This document shows, piece by piece, positions 49,658-58,275 of a stretch of DNA of 64,000 bases; the first letter of the stretch is position 1, and every line of letters begins with the position of its first letter. Below the pieces are notes generated by a model. That model was given only the letters and a program-made list of their open reading frames with translations. It was not told the origin of the DNA and ran no database searches. The stretch comes from Clostridia bacterium (GTDB lineage: Bacteria; Bacillota_A; Clostridia; Oscillospirales; CAG-272): the NCBI GenBank assembly GCA_017466455.1, contig JAFTUD010000010.1:65596-129595 (forward strand). The letters run 5' to 3'. The position numbers and the translations under genes are program-made.

Positions 49658-50332
49658 ATGAGCAGTAAGAATAAAAATAAAACAAAAAATCTCGTAATGA
49701 TAGGCGTTATGTCCGCCCTCGCCTTTGCGCTCACCTGTCTTGGCAATCTTATACCGATAAAGGTCGCAGGCTTTCTTGATTACGACCCCAAGGATATAAT
49801 CATCGTTATTGCAGGCTTTATCTTAGGACCGATAAGCGCGCTTGCAATCACCCTTGTCACAGCAACCCTTGAGCTTATCACAATAAGCCAAACGGGCTTT
49901 ATCGGCTTCGTAATGAACATAGTATCAACATCGTTTTTTGTCGTTCCGGCAACGCTTATCTACCAAAAAAAGCGCACCCTGTTCGGCGCGATTGTCGGTC
50001 TTGCCGTCGGCGTTTTGTCAATGTGCGTAGCTATGATGCTTTGGAACTACCTTATAACACCGCTGTATATGGCAGGCACAACAAGAGAAATGGTTGCTAA
50101 AATGCTTCCAACCGTGTTTCTGCCCTTCAATCTGATAAAGGGAACAGCAAACGCCTCTCTTGCAATGCTCTCATATAAGCCCCTTGTAAACGCCCTTCGC
50201 AAATCAAATATGCTTGAAAGCATAGATACGCAGGGCAAGGGCTCGGAGCGCAAAATCCTTCTTATAATCGTGTCAGCCTGCATCTTCGCCGTGTGCGTTC
50301 TCGGCTTTTTGATTATGGGAGGCGTAATATGA
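49658..50332 (+). CDS. ribU: riboflavin ECF transporter, substrate-binding S component RibU
   Basis: A 224-residue membrane protein with about six hydrophobic segments; KNLVMIGVMSALAFAL near the start has the AxxxA-type helix used to contact the EcfT subunit, and LDYDPKDIIIVIAGF is typical of RibU. Substrate assignment is secured by the FMN riboswitch upstream. EcfA/EcfT energising genes are not in the window. CGGAGG lies 5 bases before the ATG; the stop overlaps the next gene in ATGA. Confidence 0.94.
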   Translation: MSSKNKNKTKNLVMIGVMSALAFALTCLGNLIPIKVAGFLDYDPKDIIIVIAGFILGPISALAITLVTATLELITISQTGFIGFVMNIVSTSFFVVPATLIYQKKRTLFGAIVGLAVGVLSMCVAMMLWNYLITPLYMAGTTREMVAKMLPTVFLPFNLIKGTANASLAMLSYKPLVNALRKSNMLESIDTQGKGSERKILLIIVSACIFAVCVLGFLIMGGVI

Positions 50333-51210
50333 AAATAACCGAATTTAAGACCCGAGAGGGAATATGCGCCGTTCATATCGAGGAGCTTAGCGAGCCGTTT
50401 AGCATCTTTAAAAGCTTTGACTGCGGACAATGCTTCCGCTTTGACCCCGTATCCCTCTTTGGCAATAAAACAGAGGTCGGTGGCGTCGCATTTTCAAAAT
50501 ATGTTGTCTTTGCGCAAAACCACGAGGGCGAAATAATCATCTATAACTCAACCATTGACGATTACGAAAAAATTTGGCGCTCGTACCTTTGCCTTGATGA
50601 TAGCTATACCGAGCGAAACCGCGCTATTTTAAGTGCGTGTGGCGACGGACATATGAAAAAGGCGGTTGCCTACGGAGAGGGAATAAAAATCCTAAGGCAG
50701 GACGCGTGGGAGTGCCTCATTTCCTTCATAATCTCCCAAAATAACAACATTCCGAGAATAAAGAAAATAATATGTGCAATCTGCGAAAAATACGGCGAGA
50801 AAATCTCATTTTTAAACGGTGAATATTATACCTTCCCAACCGTAGATAGGCTAATGTGCGTCACCGAGGACGACTTCTTCGCTCTTAAAACGGGCTTTCG
50901 AGCAAAATACCTTGCAAGCGCGGTAAAATGCGTCACCGAGGGAATTGTCAGCCTTGATAATGTCAGAGCCCTGCCGTTTGACGAAGCGGTAGCGCACCTA
51001 TCTCTTATAAAAGGCGTAGGCTTAAAGGTTGCGTCGTGCATTCTTCTTTTCGGCTTTGGCAAAACCGAGGCGTTTCCGATAGATGTCCATATAAGGCGCA
51101 CCCTTGATACATATTTTCCAAGCGGAATTGACCTCATCTCCCTCGGCAAAAACGCGGGAATAGCCCAGCAATACCTATTTTACTATGAAAAATACAAGCA
51201 AAGCCCTTGA
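50329..51210 (+). CDS. 8-oxoguanine DNA glycosylase, OGG1 type
   Basis: A 293-residue DNA-repair glycosylase/lyase. The N-terminal OGG domain contains FDCGQCFRF (about 33-41); the helix-hairpin-helix LIKGVGLKVASCILLFGFGK with EAFPIDVHIRR carries the catalytic lysine and aspartate. It removes 8-oxoguanine from DNA. Start at 50329, overlapping ribU by four bases; an upstream frame extension is ribU sequence. No functional link to riboflavin transport is known; co-transcription puts it under the FMN riboswitch. Confidence 0.92.
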   Translation: MKITEFKTREGICAVHIEELSEPFSIFKSFDCGQCFRFDPVSLFGNKTEVGGVAFSKYVVFAQNHEGEIIIYNSTIDDYEKIWRSYLCLDDSYTERNRAILSACGDGHMKKAVAYGEGIKILRQDAWECLISFIISQNNNIPRIKKIICAICEKYGEKISFLNGEYYTFPTVDRLMCVTEDDFFALKTGFRAKYLASAVKCVTEGIVSLDNVRALPFDEAVAHLSLIKGVGLKVASCILLFGFGKTEAFPIDVHIRRTLDTYFPSGIDLISLGKNAGIAQQYLFYYEKYKQSP

Positions 51211-51235
51211 CTATTTATAAAAAGTAGAGTAAAAT
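51207..51235 (+). promoter_or_regulatory. promoter of the KDG kinase gene
   Basis: TTGACT (51207-51212), partly inside the end of the glycosylase gene, and TAAAAT (51230-51235) with 17 bases between; the ATG is at 51285. Confidence 0.7.
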
Positions 51236-51284
51236 GTTAATGTAAGCAATTACAAAAAATCAAAACACGAAAAGGAAAAAGACA

Positions 51285-52310
51285 ATGAAAACAGTATGCT
51301 TCGGCGAAATAATGCTAAGACTTAATCCGGCAGGATACACAAGATTTATTCAAACCGATACCTTCGGTGCAACCTATGGCGGAGGAGAGGCAAATGTTGC
51401 CGTATCTCTTGCAAATTACGGAATTGACGCATCATATGTAACAAAGCTTCCTACTCACGAAATCGGACAAAGCGCGGTAAACTCACTTCGCAGATACGGC
51501 GTTGATACAAGCGACATTGTAAGAGGTGGCGAAAGAGTTGGTATTTACTACCTTGAAACAGGCGCATCTCAGCGCCCCTCAAAGGTAATTTACGACCGTG
51601 CGTACTCCGCAATCGCTCTTGCAAAGAGAAGCGATTTTGACTGGGAGAAAATCCTTAACGGTGCTACATGGTTCCACTTTACAGGAATTACACCGGCACT
51701 CGGCGGTGAGCTTCCCGAGATTTGTATGGACGCGCTTAAGGTGTGCCGTGAAAAGAACATCACAACAAGCTGTGACCTCAACTTCAGAAAGAACCTTTGG
51801 ACAAGCGAGCAGGCAGGCAAGACAATGGGAGAGCTTATGAAGCTCGTTGATGTATGTATCGCAAATGAGGAGGATGCTGAAAAGGTGTTCGGCATCAAGG
51901 CGGAAAACACCGATGTTGACGCAGGCGTTGTAAACCATGACGGATACAAGAGCGTTGCAAAGCAGCTCAGCGACCGCTTCGGCTTCAAGCGTGTGGCAAT
52001 CACCCTTCGTACAAGCATTTCAGCAAACGATAATAAGTGGGCAGCAATGCTCTATGATGCAAAGGAAAACGAGTATTTCTTCTCTCGCTCCTATGATATA
52101 CATATCGTTGACCGTGTTGGCGGCGGCGACTCCTTCGGAGGCGGACTTATCTACGCATCACTTATGAATAAAGCACCGCAGGATGTAATCGAATTTGCCG
52201 TTGCGGCATCGTGCCTCAAGCACACCATTATAGGCGACTATAACCTCGTTAGCGTAAAAGAGGTTGAGGGACTTATCAAGGGTGGCGGAAGCGGACGCGT
52301 ACAAAGATAA
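51285..52310 (+). CDS. kdgK: 2-dehydro-3-deoxygluconokinase-like PfkB sugar kinase
   Basis: A 341-residue PfkB/ribokinase-family enzyme. N-terminal GEIMLRLNPAG, the GGGEANVAVSLANYG substrate motif (about 31-46), DLNFRKNLW typical of KDG kinases, and the ATP/anion-hole motif VDRVGGGDSFGGGL with catalytic Asp (about 285). It phosphorylates 2-keto-3-deoxygluconate in pectin and uronate degradation. No KDPG aldolase is adjacent. AAAAGGAAAAAG precedes the ATG. A terminator follows at 52331. Confidence 0.85.
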   Translation: MKTVCFGEIMLRLNPAGYTRFIQTDTFGATYGGGEANVAVSLANYGIDASYVTKLPTHEIGQSAVNSLRRYGVDTSDIVRGGERVGIYYLETGASQRPSKVIYDRAYSAIALAKRSDFDWEKILNGATWFHFTGITPALGGELPEICMDALKVCREKNITTSCDLNFRKNLWTSEQAGKTMGELMKLVDVCIANEEDAEKVFGIKAENTDVDAGVVNHDGYKSVAKQLSDRFGFKRVAITLRTSISANDNKWAAMLYDAKENEYFFSRSYDIHIVDRVGGGDSFGGGLIYASLMNKAPQDVIEFAVAASCLKHTIIGDYNLVSVKEVEGLIKGGGSGRVQR

Positions 52311-52330
52311 GAAATAAATAAAAGCAAAAT

Positions 52331-52356
52331 GCCCCTTGTGGAATGCCATAAGGGGC
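52331..52356 (+). terminator. terminator of the KDG kinase gene
   Basis: GCCCCTTGTGG and CCATAAGGGGC (one G-U pair) with an AATG loop, followed by TTTCTT. Its 3' arm is the only ribosome-binding-like sequence (AAGGGG) before the SDR gene. Confidence 0.8.
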
Positions 52357-52368
52357 TTTCTTAAAAAT

Positions 52369-53175
52369 ATGAGATATAATTTAAACGAAAAAACAGTAAT
52401 TTTAACAGGCGCATCAAGCGGAATAGGCAGAGAAATTGCCACTCGCCTTGTGAAAAATCATTCCTGCACGGTTTACGGTATTGCAAGGCGTGAGGGCGTG
52501 CTTTGCGACCTTAGGGCAGAGCTTGGAGAAAAATTCATTCCAACGCCAATGGATATCATCATAAAGCAGGGGTGGTATGACCTCGCATCAAGCCTGCAGG
52601 AAAAGAACATAGCAGTTGATATTCTTATAAATTGCGCAGGCGTATTGCCAAAATTTGCCTCGGTTGAAAAATCAAGCGCGCAGGACACTGAAAATGCAAT
52701 AACGGTAAACTTTCTTTCTCAGGTCTGGGCGTGCGAGGCGCTTTTGCCAATTATTAAAAAATCCCCACAGGGCGCGATAATTTCCTTCTCAAGCTCAAGC
52801 GCGCTTTGCCCCTTCGCGGGAGTTAGCGCCTATTGTGCGTCAAAGAGCGCGTCAAGAGCATACTTTGAATGTATGGCGAGAGAAAATAAGGAAATCTATG
52901 TCGCCTCGGTTATGAACGGCTTTGTAAAAACCGATATAATGAAAAATCAAAGCCCAACCGAGAGGGAGGCAAAAATCTTTAATAAGGTGTGCGCCGACCT
53001 TGATAAAACCGTTACCAAAATCCTTCGCAAAATAGGGCGCAAAAAATCAAGAATTGTCGTCGGCGCCGACGCACATCTGATGAGCGCGCTTTACCGTCTT
53101 TTCCCTAATTTAGGACCGAAAATCATATCAAAATTCCTCAAAAAAACGAAATTTGAACTTTTTAAAGATATCTAA
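52369..53175 (+). CDS. short-chain dehydrogenase/reductase
   Basis: A 268-residue SDR: cofactor motif TGASSGIGREIA (about 14-25), NCAGVLP (about 88-94), the catalytic serine in SFSSSSAL and the YCASK active site (YxxxK, about 157-161). Substrate unknown; the basic C-terminus (FLKKTKFELFKDI) is like membrane-peripheral SDRs of lipid metabolism. The start ATG at 52369 lies only 12 bases after the terminator hairpin of kdgK and lacks an independent ribosome binding site. Confidence 0.87.
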   Translation: MRYNLNEKTVILTGASSGIGREIATRLVKNHSCTVYGIARREGVLCDLRAELGEKFIPTPMDIIIKQGWYDLASSLQEKNIAVDILINCAGVLPKFASVEKSSAQDTENAITVNFLSQVWACEALLPIIKKSPQGAIISFSSSSALCPFAGVSAYCASKSASRAYFECMARENKEIYVASVMNGFVKTDIMKNQSPTEREAKIFNKVCADLDKTVTKILRKIGRKKSRIVVGADAHLMSALYRLFPNLGPKIISKFLKKTKFELFKDI

Positions 53176-53213
53176 AAAATCACTCCCTCATCAAAAAAAG
53201 GGAGTGATTTTTT
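53174..53213 (+). terminator. terminator of the SDR gene
   Basis: AAAAAATCACTCCC and GGGAGTGATTTTTT form a perfect 14-bp stem with a 12-base loop right at the stop codon. It runs directly into the inverted repeat of the LRR promoter module. Confidence 0.9.
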
Positions 53214-53291
53214 GTGCAAAATGCACAAAAATCGGGGGGGGGGTATTTGTGTATTGTGCGAATTGACTAAATTTGTCGCATGTGATATAAT
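53212..53291 (+). promoter_or_regulatory. poly-G promoter module of the third LRR gene
   Basis: An inverted repeat TTGTGCA-AAA-TGCACAA (53212-53228), a run of ten G (53234-53243), exactly 19 bases, TTGACT (53263-53268), 17 bases, TATAAT (53286-53291). Same order and gap as at 19166-19250 and 62051-62144. Confidence 0.85.
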
Positions 53292-53313
53292 AATCATATA
53301 ATATTTTATGCTC

Positions 53314-53329
53314 ACGGGTGCGTACCCGT
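53314..53329 (+). promoter_or_regulatory. 5'UTR hairpin before the ribosome binding site
   Basis: ACGGGT-GCGT-ACCCGT forms a 6-bp hairpin one base upstream of AAGGAG. Two other LRR genes have hairpins of different sequence in the same position. Confidence 0.65.
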
Positions 53330-53342
53330 TAAGGAGAATTTT

Positions 53343-55214
53343 ATGAAAAGAAAAATCATTGTAGTCGCTATGCTAATGACACTTATTGCGTGTCTTTTTG
53401 CAATAGCTACAAGTGCGGCTGAAATTCCCGAATGGACTGACATTACCGAGGTTGAAGGAATGTCGGACAAATCCGTTTTCGGTGATGACGGCAAGAGTGG
53501 CGCGACATCAAGAGTGCTAATGTCAGATGGAGTTACTTACCCCGCATACTACATTTGCAAAAATCAAGCCTCATTGTCATTTGACCTTGATACACTTAGC
53601 AAAAAGGTGGGAACAACCTACACAAAGTCAAGCATTATAAGACTTGAAATTCCAAAAGGAACGACATCCATTCCCGACTCGGCATTCAACAACAGTTCGG
53701 GCGGTTTTCCAAACATTGTGAGCGTTGAAATTCCATATGGAGTTACATCTATCGGTCAAACCGCATTTAGAACATCACCTATTTCAAATCCAATAGTCCT
53801 TCCTGAAACCGTAACCACAATTAAATCATACGCTTTTAAGGGAAGTAAAATCCCATCAGTTGTAATTCCGTCCTCGGTTACAACCTTTGGCACGGATTCC
53901 TTCTCTGAATGCCCAAATCTTTCCGAGGTATATTGCAAATCCGCAACAATTCCCGAAAAAGCATTCTATGATGACGATAATCTTACGGTTATAAAACTTG
54001 AAAATACGGTTACTATCGGCACTCAGGCATTTTGTAATCCAAACAGTGGATATATCAATGTAACAAGCCTTGAATTGCCAAATACAGTGACATCTATCGG
54101 ACAGTATGCTTTTACAAGAACGAAAATAACAAGCCTTGTTATTCCCGCATCGGTTACAAGCATGGGAATGGGCGCGTTCCTTGGAAGCACTTCTCTTGAA
54201 AGCGTAGTGGTGCTTGGCTCAATGCTTGGCGCTCAAACCTTTGACGGCTGCACCGCATTCAAAAAACTCGTTTTAACTGAGAATTTTGAAACTTTCTCAA
54301 CCTCGGCATTAGGCACTACTCCAAATAACTCCACATTTATCACATATTATACAGGAGAAGATTACAATAGAATTTTAACTCTCGGTTCTTCAACAAGCCG
54401 TTTTTATTCGGCAAAAGTCTATGAATATGAAGACTACAAGGAAAACGAATATAATGACACCTTTATGATGGTTTGGGGTGCAAACCTTTGTGAAGTTGCA
54501 TTTGATGGCGCGCATGTAGAGGATAACAACCCCTGCGTTATAAACTGTGACAGATGCTCGCTTAAAGGTGTAGCGGAAGAAAACCCTGTCCATAGCGAAA
54601 TCCTTTCGGACATCAAGTTTGAAAACGGATTTAATAACATCGGCAAGAAAATTACCACTTGCCAAAACAATGGATGTTTGCACAGTGTGTCGGCAGATAT
54701 CGACGCAATCTTTGAGTGCCTCGGCTTTTCAACAAGCCCCGATAACACAGGAATTTCAACAGGATTTGTAGTAAATGCGCAGAGCCTTGATGAATATGAG
54801 AAGTTTATCGGTAAAAAACTCACATTCGGTGTAGTAATCTTTAATCCAAAATACCTTGCAAATGGTGACATTTTCACACAAGACGGAAAACTTAACGCAT
54901 CAAAGGGCGCACTTCAAGTTGAATTTGATCTTGAATACCCGATTTACAATCTATCCGTGTCGGGAATGAGCCTTGAAAATTCGGCACATACCGCACTTGA
55001 GCTTGTTTTCGCGGGCTATGCTTACCAAGGAAAAGATACATCATCAATTCAAACATTCCAAAAGGACTATGTTGGAACACAGGAAAAACCAATTTCGTCA
55101 CCTATGGCAAGTAAAGTTACAAGAGGTGACAGTGTCCTTTATACCATAAAGCTTCAAACAGTCCTTACCCCTGCTCAAATCTCCTTCGGCAAGGAAGGGC
55201 TTAACGAGTTTTAA
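53343..55214 (+). CDS. secreted BspA-like leucine-rich-repeat surface protein
   Basis: A 623-residue exported protein. Signal peptide MKRKIIVVAMLMTLIACLFA with cleavage after ATSA. A leader domain (about 27-95, YPAYYICKNQASLSFDLDTL) is followed by about eight LRR_5 repeats (about 100-310) of the form LPETVTTIKSYAFKGSKI and IPASVTSMGMGAFLGST. A Cys-containing stretch (VINCDRCSLKG, TCQNNGCLH) and a C-terminal domain like that of the other LRR proteins (FNPKYLANGD, LNASKGALQVEF) complete it. No LPXTG. AAGGAG 6 bases before the ATG. Confidence 0.87.
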   Translation: MKRKIIVVAMLMTLIACLFAIATSAAEIPEWTDITEVEGMSDKSVFGDDGKSGATSRVLMSDGVTYPAYYICKNQASLSFDLDTLSKKVGTTYTKSSIIRLEIPKGTTSIPDSAFNNSSGGFPNIVSVEIPYGVTSIGQTAFRTSPISNPIVLPETVTTIKSYAFKGSKIPSVVIPSSVTTFGTDSFSECPNLSEVYCKSATIPEKAFYDDDNLTVIKLENTVTIGTQAFCNPNSGYINVTSLELPNTVTSIGQYAFTRTKITSLVIPASVTSMGMGAFLGSTSLESVVVLGSMLGAQTFDGCTAFKKLVLTENFETFSTSALGTTPNNSTFITYYTGEDYNRILTLGSSTSRFYSAKVYEYEDYKENEYNDTFMMVWGANLCEVAFDGAHVEDNNPCVINCDRCSLKGVAEENPVHSEILSDIKFENGFNNIGKKITTCQNNGCLHSVSADIDAIFECLGFSTSPDNTGISTGFVVNAQSLDEYEKFIGKKLTFGVVIFNPKYLANGDIFTQDGKLNASKGALQVEFDLEYPIYNLSVSGMSLENSAHTALELVFAGYAYQGKDTSSIQTFQKDYVGTQEKPISSPMASKVTRGDSVLYTIKLQTVLTPAQISFGKEGLNEF

Positions 55215-55225
55215 ATCATACATTA

Positions 55226-55256
55226 AAAAAGATGGTAGAAAATCTACCATCTTTTT
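55226..55256. terminator. bidirectional terminator
   Basis: AAAAAGATGGTAGA and TCTACCATCTTTTT form a perfect 14-bp stem with an AAA loop between convergent genes. It overlaps the last bases of the membrane-protein gene at 55255. Confidence 0.9.
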
Positions 55257-56256
55257 ATCTATTCTTAGCAAGCTCTCTTTCAATTTCCTTTTGAATTTCA
55301 CTTTGCTCAAGCTCAAGGGTCGTGTCAAAAAGCGACCTTGACTGCTTGTACTCCTTGTGCTTGAAATACGAGCTAAGCTCGGGATAATTTCGCCTTAACT
55401 GCTTTGTCGTGCTCACGATAACGACTATTGAAACTATGTAAAATACCGAAATTACAATTCCGCCCGTAATTGAGTTTATAATTCTCCTTGTCGCGTCCTG
55501 CGCGCCAAGTGCCGTAACAATGGCTGTCTGAAGCGCAAGCACCGCCATAAGCGCACCGCAAAAGCTCATATTTGAGTAAGCGGTGAATATAGGATTTTTT
55601 CTCATTTTCGCCTGAAAAACCTTCACAACGCCCGCAATAAAGTAAATGCAGGTATAAATGAAGTAGCCAAAGGTAATTATAGGTCCATAATAATAGTTTT
55701 CATTGTGGTAAATCATCTGCACCACCATAACCGTCGTTGGCACGGTGATAATAAGCATTGAAAGACCGAAGAAGCGCCATACCCTGAACGAAATAGCCTT
55801 TCTCTCTCTCATATTCTCGCATTTCAGTATGTGATTTTGCTTAACGAGAAGCGCAAACTTGAGAAATCCGAATATAGCGTAAAATATACCGATAGAGGTA
55901 TACCATGCCGACCTTGAAATAAGACCCAAAAACAGTGTAAAGAGCGCATAAACCGTATTGCCGATAAAGCCGATTTGCATAACTATATTTGAGCGATATT
56001 CGTAGTCGTAAACATATCGCGTGGCAAATGTGTTTTTGTAGATTATCTCCTTAACCTTATATACATGGTCAGGCAAGGGCACAATTATATTTATCGCGGT
56101 AAATGCCGTGAAAATATATGTAAATATATGAAGCCCCGTGCTGACATTAAAGGTCAAGATGGTAAAAAACAGAACCACGCAGGCAAGAATACAAGCCACC
56201 GTGAGCCAAAACCCGATGTGCGAAATTCTAAACCAAATTTTCCTTAAAATTTCCAT
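55255..56256 (-). CDS. multi-spanning membrane protein, unknown function
   Basis: A 333-residue integral membrane protein with about eight hydrophobic segments (for example FWLTVACILACVVLFFTI, FTYIFTAFTAINIIVPL, LSMLIITVPTTVMVVQMIY) and a charged C-terminal tail (LEQSEIQKEIERELAKNR). No recognised family. Start at 56256 (MEILRKIWFRISHIG) with GGAG 5 bases upstream. It follows the DUF554 gene by 14 bases and belongs to the ksgA-DUF554 operon. Confidence 0.75.
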   Translation of the reverse strand: MEILRKIWFRISHIGFWLTVACILACVVLFFTILTFNVSTGLHIFTYIFTAFTAINIIVPLPDHVYKVKEIIYKNTFATRYVYDYEYRSNIVMQIGFIGNTVYALFTLFLGLISRSAWYTSIGIFYAIFGFLKFALLVKQNHILKCENMRERKAISFRVWRFFGLSMLIITVPTTVMVVQMIYHNENYYYGPIITFGYFIYTCIYFIAGVVKVFQAKMRKNPIFTAYSNMSFCGALMAVLALQTAIVTALGAQDATRRIINSITGGIVISVFYIVSIVVIVSTTKQLRRNYPELSSYFKHKEYKQSRSLFDTTLELEQSEIQKEIERELAKNR

Positions 56257-56270
56257 TATATCTCCAAAAA

Positions 56271-57035
56271 TCAAATGAATATACAGCAAATAAGAGGTAA
56301 AAATATCGCAGGGAGCATATTTGCAACCTTAAACTTAGTTGCCCCCACCATATTAAGACCGATAGCAAGAATAAGTGCCGAGCCACAGCCGTTCATCAAG
56401 GTGATAACCGCAGAGGGCAGAAAATCGCCAACGAGAATAGCAAGAAGCTCAATAAGCCCTTGATAAATCAGCACCGATACCGCCGAAAAAATCGTTCCGA
56501 TTCCAAAGCTCGCGCCGAAAATCACGGAGCTTATCATATCTATCATGGATTTTGCAAGCAGAGTGCCTTGCGCCTCTCCCTGAGAAAGACCGCTTTCAAT
56601 AGCGCCCGTAATTGCCATAGCGCCAACACAAAACAGTAGCGTAGCATTTACGAAGCCCGTTGAAATTCGCTTGTCGCTCCTGCCCTCGCCCTCGCTGTCC
56701 GCGTCGCTCTTTTTTGAAAGCCTTTTTTCAACCGCCTTGCCGAGCTTGTCAAGTAAATCATCAATACCGATAAGCTCGCCGATAAGCGTGCCGAGCGCAA
56801 TACAGCCAATAGCAATGAGAAAGCCGAAGTCGCCAAACGCATCGCTCGCCCCCGACATTCCCGAAAGCATTCCCGAAATGCCGATATACATTACACAAAG
56901 ACCAACCGCACGCATCATAGCGTCGGGGATTTTCTTTAATCGCTCGTGTCTTTCAAGCAGACCCGAAAGAAGCACACCGATAGCACCGCCTGCCACAATG
57001 CCGATGGCGTTAATTATCGTTCCCGAAAAAATCAT
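56271..57035 (-). CDS. DUF554 family membrane protein (YdfK/YqgA-like)
   Basis: A 254-residue membrane protein. GTIINAIGIVAGGAIGVLLS near the start, then VGLCVMYIGISGMLSG and IAIGCIALGTLIGELIGIDD, are typical of DUF554; five to seven hydrophobic segments. Function unknown. It overlaps the ksgA stop by four bases (ATGA). Confidence 0.88.
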   Translation of the reverse strand: MIFSGTIINAIGIVAGGAIGVLLSGLLERHERLKKIPDAMMRAVGLCVMYIGISGMLSGMSGASDAFGDFGFLIAIGCIALGTLIGELIGIDDLLDKLGKAVEKRLSKKSDADSEGEGRSDKRISTGFVNATLLFCVGAMAITGAIESGLSQGEAQGTLLAKSMIDMISSVIFGASFGIGTIFSAVSVLIYQGLIELLAILVGDFLPSAVITLMNGCGSALILAIGLNMVGATKFKVANMLPAIFLPLICCIFI

Positions 57036-57919
57036 TTTATCTTTTCCTTGTAAATAGCATTAGCAAGAGCGCAAAAATCCGTAATGGAAAGTCGCTCTCC
57101 GCGCACAGTAGGCTCAAATCCGCACTCGGCGATTATCTCGCAAATTCTCGACTTGGGTATGTACGAAATATGCGAGGATAGCGAGTTTGAAAGCGTTTTT
57201 CGCCTTTGGGCAAACGATCCCGCAATAACCTCAAATAAGGTTTTTTCATCATCAACCTCATAAGGGATTTTGTCATATAATTCAATTCTGATAACACTTG
57301 AGGTCACGCTCGGCGCAGGTAAAAAGCAGTCGGGTGTAACATCAAAAAGCCTCTTTGCCGTGCCGTAGTAGCTCACAGACGCGGTAATCGCGCCGTATTC
57401 GCTGTCGCGGTTGCTTGCGCAAAGTCGCTCGGCAACCTCTCTTTGCACCATAACGGTAATCGAATGGAGTCGCCCTCTTGCCCCCTCAAGTAATTTCATA
57501 AGGATAGGCGTAGTAATATAATAAGGAAGATTAGCGCAAACCGAAATTTTCTCATCTCCAAAATGCTCGGAAAGGAAGCTATCAAGCTCAAGCTTCATAA
57601 AATCCGCGTTAATAAGCGTAAAGTTGTCGCGCTCCGCCATCGTTTCCCCAAGCACGGGAATAAGCGCTTTGTCAATCTCAACCGCTACAACCTTGTCATA
57701 TCTGTCGCAAAGCTCGCTTGTAAGCGCGCCGATTCCGGGACCGATTTCAAGCACGCCTAAGGTCTTGCCCCCGCGTGAGGCGTGATAACTGAAGCTTTCC
57801 TCGGCAATATCAAAGGGAACACTCGGATTTATAAGAAAGTTTTGACCGAAGCTCTTTTTCGTGCCGGTCGAATGACGCTCAAGAAGTGATTTTATGTGCT
57901 TAATATTGCATAAATTCAT
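57032..57919 (-). CDS. rsmA: 16S rRNA dimethyladenosine transferase RsmA/KsgA
   Basis: Methylates two adjacent adenines near the 3' end of 16S rRNA during 30S maturation. The 295 residues show KKSFGQNFLINP near the start, the SAM-binding VLEIGPGIGALT (about 55-66), VAVEID, and the catalytic NLPYYITTPIL (about 125-135). I start it at ATG 57919 (MNLCNIKHIKSLLERHS); a longer frame adds seven residues without support. First gene of the operon with DUF554 and the membrane protein. Confidence 0.95.
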   Translation of the reverse strand: MNLCNIKHIKSLLERHSTGTKKSFGQNFLINPSVPFDIAEESFSYHASRGGKTLGVLEIGPGIGALTSELCDRYDKVVAVEIDKALIPVLGETMAERDNFTLINADFMKLELDSFLSEHFGDEKISVCANLPYYITTPILMKLLEGARGRLHSITVMVQREVAERLCASNRDSEYGAITASVSYYGTAKRLFDVTPDCFLPAPSVTSSVIRIELYDKIPYEVDDEKTLFEVIAGSFAQRRKTLSNSLSSHISYIPKSRICEIIAECGFEPTVRGERLSITDFCALANAIYKEKIK

Positions 57920-57933
57920 TTTTTTAAAACCCC

Positions 57934-57962
57934 TTGACAAACCTAATCGTTTGTAGTAAAAT
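57934..57962 (+). promoter_or_regulatory. promoter of tRNA-Thr
   Basis: TTGACA (57934-57939) and TAAAAT (57957-57962) with 17 bases between, 16 bases upstream of the tRNA. Confidence 0.78.
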
Positions 57963-57978
57963 AATTATCGTTATATAA

Positions 57979-58053
57979 GCTGGGATAGCACAGTGGTAGT
58001 GCAGCTGACTCGTAATCAGCAGGTCGTGAGTTCAAATCTCATTTCCAGCTCCA
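57979..58053 (+). tRNA. tRNA-Thr (anticodon CGT)
   Basis: A complete cloverleaf of 75 bases with encoded CCA. Acceptor GCTGGGA pairs with TTCCAGC (one wobble); the anticodon stem GCTGA/TCAGC encloses CTCGTAA with anticodon CGT, reading ACG; the T arm has GTTCAAATC. It is alone, with its own promoter and terminator. Confidence 0.95.
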
Positions 58054-58055
58054 AG

Positions 58056-58080
58056 GCCAACGGTTGTCCGTTGGCTTTTT
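58056..58080 (+). terminator. terminator of tRNA-Thr
   Basis: GCCAACGG and CCGTTGGC with a TTGT loop followed by TTTTT directly after the CCA end. Confidence 0.9.
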
Positions 58081-58275
58081 GGTTTATATTTTATATAACC
58101 TCATATAGATATAGAAAGTATATCATAAAAAAATCCATTAGTCAATAAAAACTCTCAAAAAATCCTGTTATCGCAGGGACACATCAAGGTTACGGTATAT
58201 ATAAAATTGTATATCCCCCTTATTCTATATTTATATTTCCATTTTGGCGCTTCCTGTGGTATAATTTAAGCGTAG
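58081..58275. other. AT-rich gene-free stretch
   Basis: No reading frame with a ribosome binding site. An extended -10 (TGGTATAAT, about 58256-58264) near its end probably drives the RNA at 58276. GGTATATA and TGTATATCC near 58190-58215 form a weak inverted repeat. Confidence 0.5.
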
